From assembly GCA_011049095.1 (NCBI GenBank), contig DSDE01000067.1, positions 1 to 8,245 on the forward strand: a stretch of DNA of 8,245 nucleotides, in the 5' to 3' direction. The notes under the pieces were generated by a model. The model saw nothing but the letters and a program-made list of their open reading frames with translations, searched no databases and had not been told where the DNA came from. Shown here one piece after another: positions 5,663-8,245 of the stretch. The position numbers and the translations under genes were made by a program. Within the stretch, counting starts at the first letter, position 1; every line of letters begins with the position of its first letter. The stretch is from Fidelibacterota bacterium (GTDB lineage Bacteria > Fidelibacterota > Fidelibacteria > Fidelibacterales > DSDE01).

Positions 5663-7364
5663 CGATAAAAACACATTAATCGCTTTTGCCATGATTGCAT
5701 TGGTTCTTATCCTGATGCCCTACTATTTCGAAAAGGTCAGCCCTAGTCCAGAACCGATATCTCCGCAAGCGCAGAGAGAGTCTCTCAGTGAGTCACTTAC
5801 TACACAAACACCTCGTCCCGCAAAAGTTCAGGTGTATAAAGAACCTGTTGACATCAACTCGAAATCTCTTGAATTTATTACAGATAAATACGCGTTAACA
5901 CTCAGCAACCTTGGCGGTGGCACCATTGAGAAGGTAGTTCTTTTTGATTACTTTGATGCTGCCGGAGAACCCGTTGTTCTCTTTGACTCACAGCAGACGG
6001 GCAATCTTTCTCTTAGTTTTCTTTCAGGCGCTTACGGCGATACTGTTAACACACGCCTAATGCCATTTACCAGCTCAAATTTTAACCTATACCAGGATGG
6101 TGAATCTGTCAAAATCAGCGGCCGTTATGAGATAGATTTTGAGCATATTCTCAGCAAAGAAAAAAGCATTCGCAAAAAGTTTATCTTTTATGATGGTTTA
6201 TACCATTTTGATATGAAAATCGAACTCACTGGCTTTCAAAACCAAATACCCGACCAAAACTATCAGCTTCACTGGAATAGCGCTTTTAATATTACAGAAA
6301 AAAACAGCCGTGATGATATAGAATACAGCTATGTATATAGTATGGCCGGCACTGAGCTCTTAGAGCTACATTTGAAAGATAAATATCAAACAGAGCGTAT
6401 GCTTGGAGACGTGAAATGGATGTCCGTTCGCAGTAAATACTTTACAGCTGCGGTAATACCCACTAGCGCTACTGGCAACGCTGCCACCCTAAGCGGCTTT
6501 AAAAGAGCAGATAAGAGATATACAAACGCGACCCTGCAGATGAAATATACCAATACGTTCAAACATACGGACGAATATCAAATTTTAATCGGCCCTTTAG
6601 ATGACACCTACTTAAGCTCATATAATATTGGTCTGGAAAAAATGATGAATTGGGGCTGGAAACTAATTCAACCCATTAGTTTTGGCGTACTCTATTCAAT
6701 TAAGTTTCTCCATCGATTTATACCAAATTATGGACTTGTCTTAATAGTATTTAGTATTTTTATAAAAATATTACTCTATCCCCTGACTCGTAAAAGTTAC
6801 GAGAGCATGAAGCGAATGCAGGCAATACAGCCCATTATGAAAGAGATTCAGGAAAAACACAAGAATAATCCGCAACAACTAAACAAAGAGATTATGGGGG
6901 CTTATAAGAAGTATAAAGCTAATCCTGCTAGCGGTTGTTTGCCGATGCTTTTACAGATGCCGTTACTTTACGCCCTTTTCATCATCTTTAGAACCACCAT
7001 CGAATTGCGCCAGGCAAACTTTATTTGGTGGATTAATGACCTCAGCAGCCCTGATTTTGTTATTCAACTTCCCTTTACAATTCCCTTATACGGTGATGGA
7101 ATTGCCATTTTACCCATCGTAATGGCTGTGACAATGATCTTTCAACAAAAACTGACAGGCAGTGCACAAAGCAATCCTCAGCAAAAAATGATAATGTACA
7201 TAATGCCTGTCTTCTTTCTGCTGATTTTTAACAATTTACCCAGCGGTTTGAATCTTTACTACACACTGTTTAACATTTTGACAATTATTCAACAAAAATA
7301 TTTTATTAACCCCTCCGGCAAAATAGAGCCCGTTGAATCAACGAATCGCCTGAAGAAAAAGTGA
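5655..7364 (+). CDS. yidC: membrane protein insertase YidC/Oxa1 family
   Basis: YidC inserts and folds inner-membrane proteins, alone or with SecYEG. The 569 residues show the Gram-negative type: TM1 (about 7-24), a large periplasmic beta-sandwich domain (about 55-330) and the conserved Oxa1-like C-terminal region. There TM2 (about 355-377) ends in LLYPLTRKS and is followed by the cytoplasmic helical hairpin (about 380-420), the NPASGCLPMLLQMP motif (423-436) opening TM3, TM4 (about 480-500) and the last TM segments (about 513-550, with LPSGLNLYY). The tail ends RLKKK. In the substrate groove, the position of the well-known Arg (R366 in E. coli, four residues before YPLT) is Lys371, which keeps the positive charge. 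The TTG start overlaps rnpA by 8 bases; the N-terminus NDKNTLI matches the family and supports it. The stop overlaps the mnmE start. Confidence 0.97.
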   Translation: MTNDKNTLIAFAMIALVLILMPYYFEKVSPSPEPISPQAQRESLSESLTTQTPRPAKVQVYKEPVDINSKSLEFITDKYALTLSNLGGGTIEKVVLFDYFDAAGEPVVLFDSQQTGNLSLSFLSGAYGDTVNTRLMPFTSSNFNLYQDGESVKISGRYEIDFEHILSKEKSIRKKFIFYDGLYHFDMKIELTGFQNQIPDQNYQLHWNSAFNITEKNSRDDIEYSYVYSMAGTELLELHLKDKYQTERMLGDVKWMSVRSKYFTAAVIPTSATGNAATLSGFKRADKRYTNATLQMKYTNTFKHTDEYQILIGPLDDTYLSSYNIGLEKMMNWGWKLIQPISFGVLYSIKFLHRFIPNYGLVLIVFSIFIKILLYPLTRKSYESMKRMQAIQPIMKEIQEKHKNNPQQLNKEIMGAYKKYKANPASGCLPMLLQMPLLYALFIIFRTTIELRQANFIWWINDLSSPDFVIQLPFTIPLYGDGIAILPIVMAVTMIFQQKLTGSAQSNPQQKMIMYIMPVFFLLIFNNLPSGLNLYYTLFNILTIIQQKYFINPSGKIEPVESTNRLKKK

Positions 7365-8245
7365 GTGAAGTTCTCTATTCCGATACAATTGCTGCACTTG
7401 CTACCGCCCCAGGTCTAGGCAGTATCGCAATCATTAGAATCAGCGGACCAAATTCCGGTCTTTTTCTTCAAAAACTCACGAAAAAATCAAACTTCAAGCC
7501 AAGATATGCTACCAAGACATCTGTTTATGATCAAGAAAGTGGTGAAATAATTGATAATCTCATTGTTACCTATTTCCCTTCACCCAATAGCTATACCGGT
7601 GAAAACTTGGCCGAGATCAGCGCCCATGGTGGCTTAGCAATAGTCCGGCAAATTCTTGCGCAACTTTATCTCTTAGGTGCCCGCGAGGCTAAACCGGGTG
7701 AATTTACAAAGCGGGCTGTGCTTAACGGAAAAATGGATTTGAATCAAGCTGAAGCTGTTCTTGATCTTATTCATGCAAAAACAGCCCTATACAAAAACAA
7801 TGCCCTCAAAATTTTGGGGGGTGATCTCTCTACTTCCATACACAAAATTCACCATTCTCTCAAAGAGTTAGCCATCACTTTAGAATACGAGCTTGATTTT
7901 AGTGAAGATGAAATCAACCAGCTTTCCCAAAAGAAAATTGAGCACGAGATAGAATACTCGCTAAAAGCTTTACAAAAACTGGCTGAAAGTCATAAACACG
8001 GAAAAGCGCTTCGCGATGGCATTAATGTTGCGATTGTAGGTGCACCCAATGTCGGCAAAAGTTCGCTCCTTAATCGTATTCTTCATGAGCAAAGAGCATT
8101 GGTCAGTGAGATTCCAGGCACCACCAGAGATTATATTATAGGCGAATTTGAACACAAGGGGCTGCTTTTTAATCTTATTGATACTGCTGGTATTCGCGAT
8201 AGTGAAGATCCTCTTGAAAAACTGGGCATTCAGTACACATATAAA
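7361..8245 (+). CDS. mnmE: tRNA modification GTPase MnmE (TrmE), N-terminal 295 residues, cut by window end
   Basis: MnmE with MnmG modifies the wobble uridine (U34) of certain tRNAs, using a methylene-tetrahydrofolate carbon; it is a potassium-activated GTPase in the cytoplasm. The frame from GTG 7361 is open to the last base (295 codons of roughly 450-460 expected). The start MSEVLYSDTIAALAT fits the family pattern '..DTIAA.AT.PG.G.I.IIR.SG'. The N-terminal folate-binding domain shows SYTGE, AHGG and GEFTKRA; a helical domain follows (from about residue 120), then the GTPase domain with G1 GAPNVGKS (227-234), G2 GTTRD (253-257) and G3 DTAG (274-277). The G4 motif and the C-terminal catalytic Cys motif lie beyond the window. 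GTGA at 7361-7364 couples its start to the yidC stop; only a weak purine-rich stretch precedes it. No jag gene separates it from yidC. Confidence 0.96.
   Translation, partial: MSEVLYSDTIAALATAPGLGSIAIIRISGPNSGLFLQKLTKKSNFKPRYATKTSVYDQESGEIIDNLIVTYFPSPNSYTGENLAEISAHGGLAIVRQILAQLYLLGAREAKPGEFTKRAVLNGKMDLNQAEAVLDLIHAKTALYKNNALKILGGDLSTSIHKIHHSLKELAITLEYELDFSEDEINQLSQKKIEHEIEYSLKALQKLAESHKHGKALRDGINVAIVGAPNVGKSSLLNRILHEQRALVSEIPGTTRDYIIGEFEHKGLLFNLIDTAGIRDSEDPLEKLGIQYTYK

Noticed and set aside
7970..8155. Antisense open frame (61 codons) inside mnmE
   Set aside because: It overlaps the highly conserved GTPase motifs of mnmE on the other strand and shows no coding features of its own.

Overview
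The window looks like a chromosomal segment of a Gram-negative bacterium of moderate, slightly AT-leaning base composition. An outer-membrane TolC-type channel gene and a YidC with a large periplasmic domain both imply a double membrane. The style of the efflux operon (stand-alone MacB-type ATPase plus two separate FtsX-like permeases) and of RnpA and YidC suggests the FCB superphylum or a neighbour (Marinimicrobia- or Calditrichota-like). That placement is inference from protein style and is not proven by the sequence. All seven complete genes and the two partial ones lie on the plus strand.

Positions 1-5108 hold a five-gene tripartite efflux operon: the 3' end of a TolC-family outer-membrane factor, a MacA/HlyD-like periplasmic adaptor, a MacB/LolD-type ABC ATPase, and two different MacB-type permease half-subunits. 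Gaps are 3, 0, 0 and 11 bases, so these are almost certainly co-transcribed and translationally coupled. Together they would form an inner-membrane ABC pump with one shared ATPase and a probably heterodimeric permease, joined by the adaptor to the outer-membrane channel. The substrate cannot be read from the sequence.

Positions 5109-5177 are a short AT-rich spacer with a weak promoter candidate and a perfect 12-bp palindrome. They lead into the conserved cluster rpmH (L34), rnpA (RNase P protein), yidC (membrane insertase) and mnmE (tRNA-modifying GTPase, cut by the window end). yidD and jag, common in this cluster in other bacteria, are absent. rnpA and yidC overlap by 8 bases, and yidC and mnmE by 4 bases.

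The most unusual point is the rpmH-rnpA junction. The rnpA reading frame has no ATG, GTG or TTG ahead of a TTG that would cut off the conserved N-terminal helix. The frame is nevertheless open backwards through the whole of rpmH to a stop just before the rpmH Shine-Dalgarno. This resembles the nested rpmH/rnpA arrangement known from Thermus. Either a long, lysine-rich RnpA starts at a non-canonical codon, or an L34-RnpA product arises by -1 frameshifting at an in-frame A AAA AAA site, or RnpA starts late. yidC (TTG) and mnmE (GTG) also lack ATG starts, so every gene after rpmH in this cluster begins unconventionally. No RNA gene, CRISPR array, insertion sequence or other mobile element was seen, and no gene-free stretch exceeds 300 bases.
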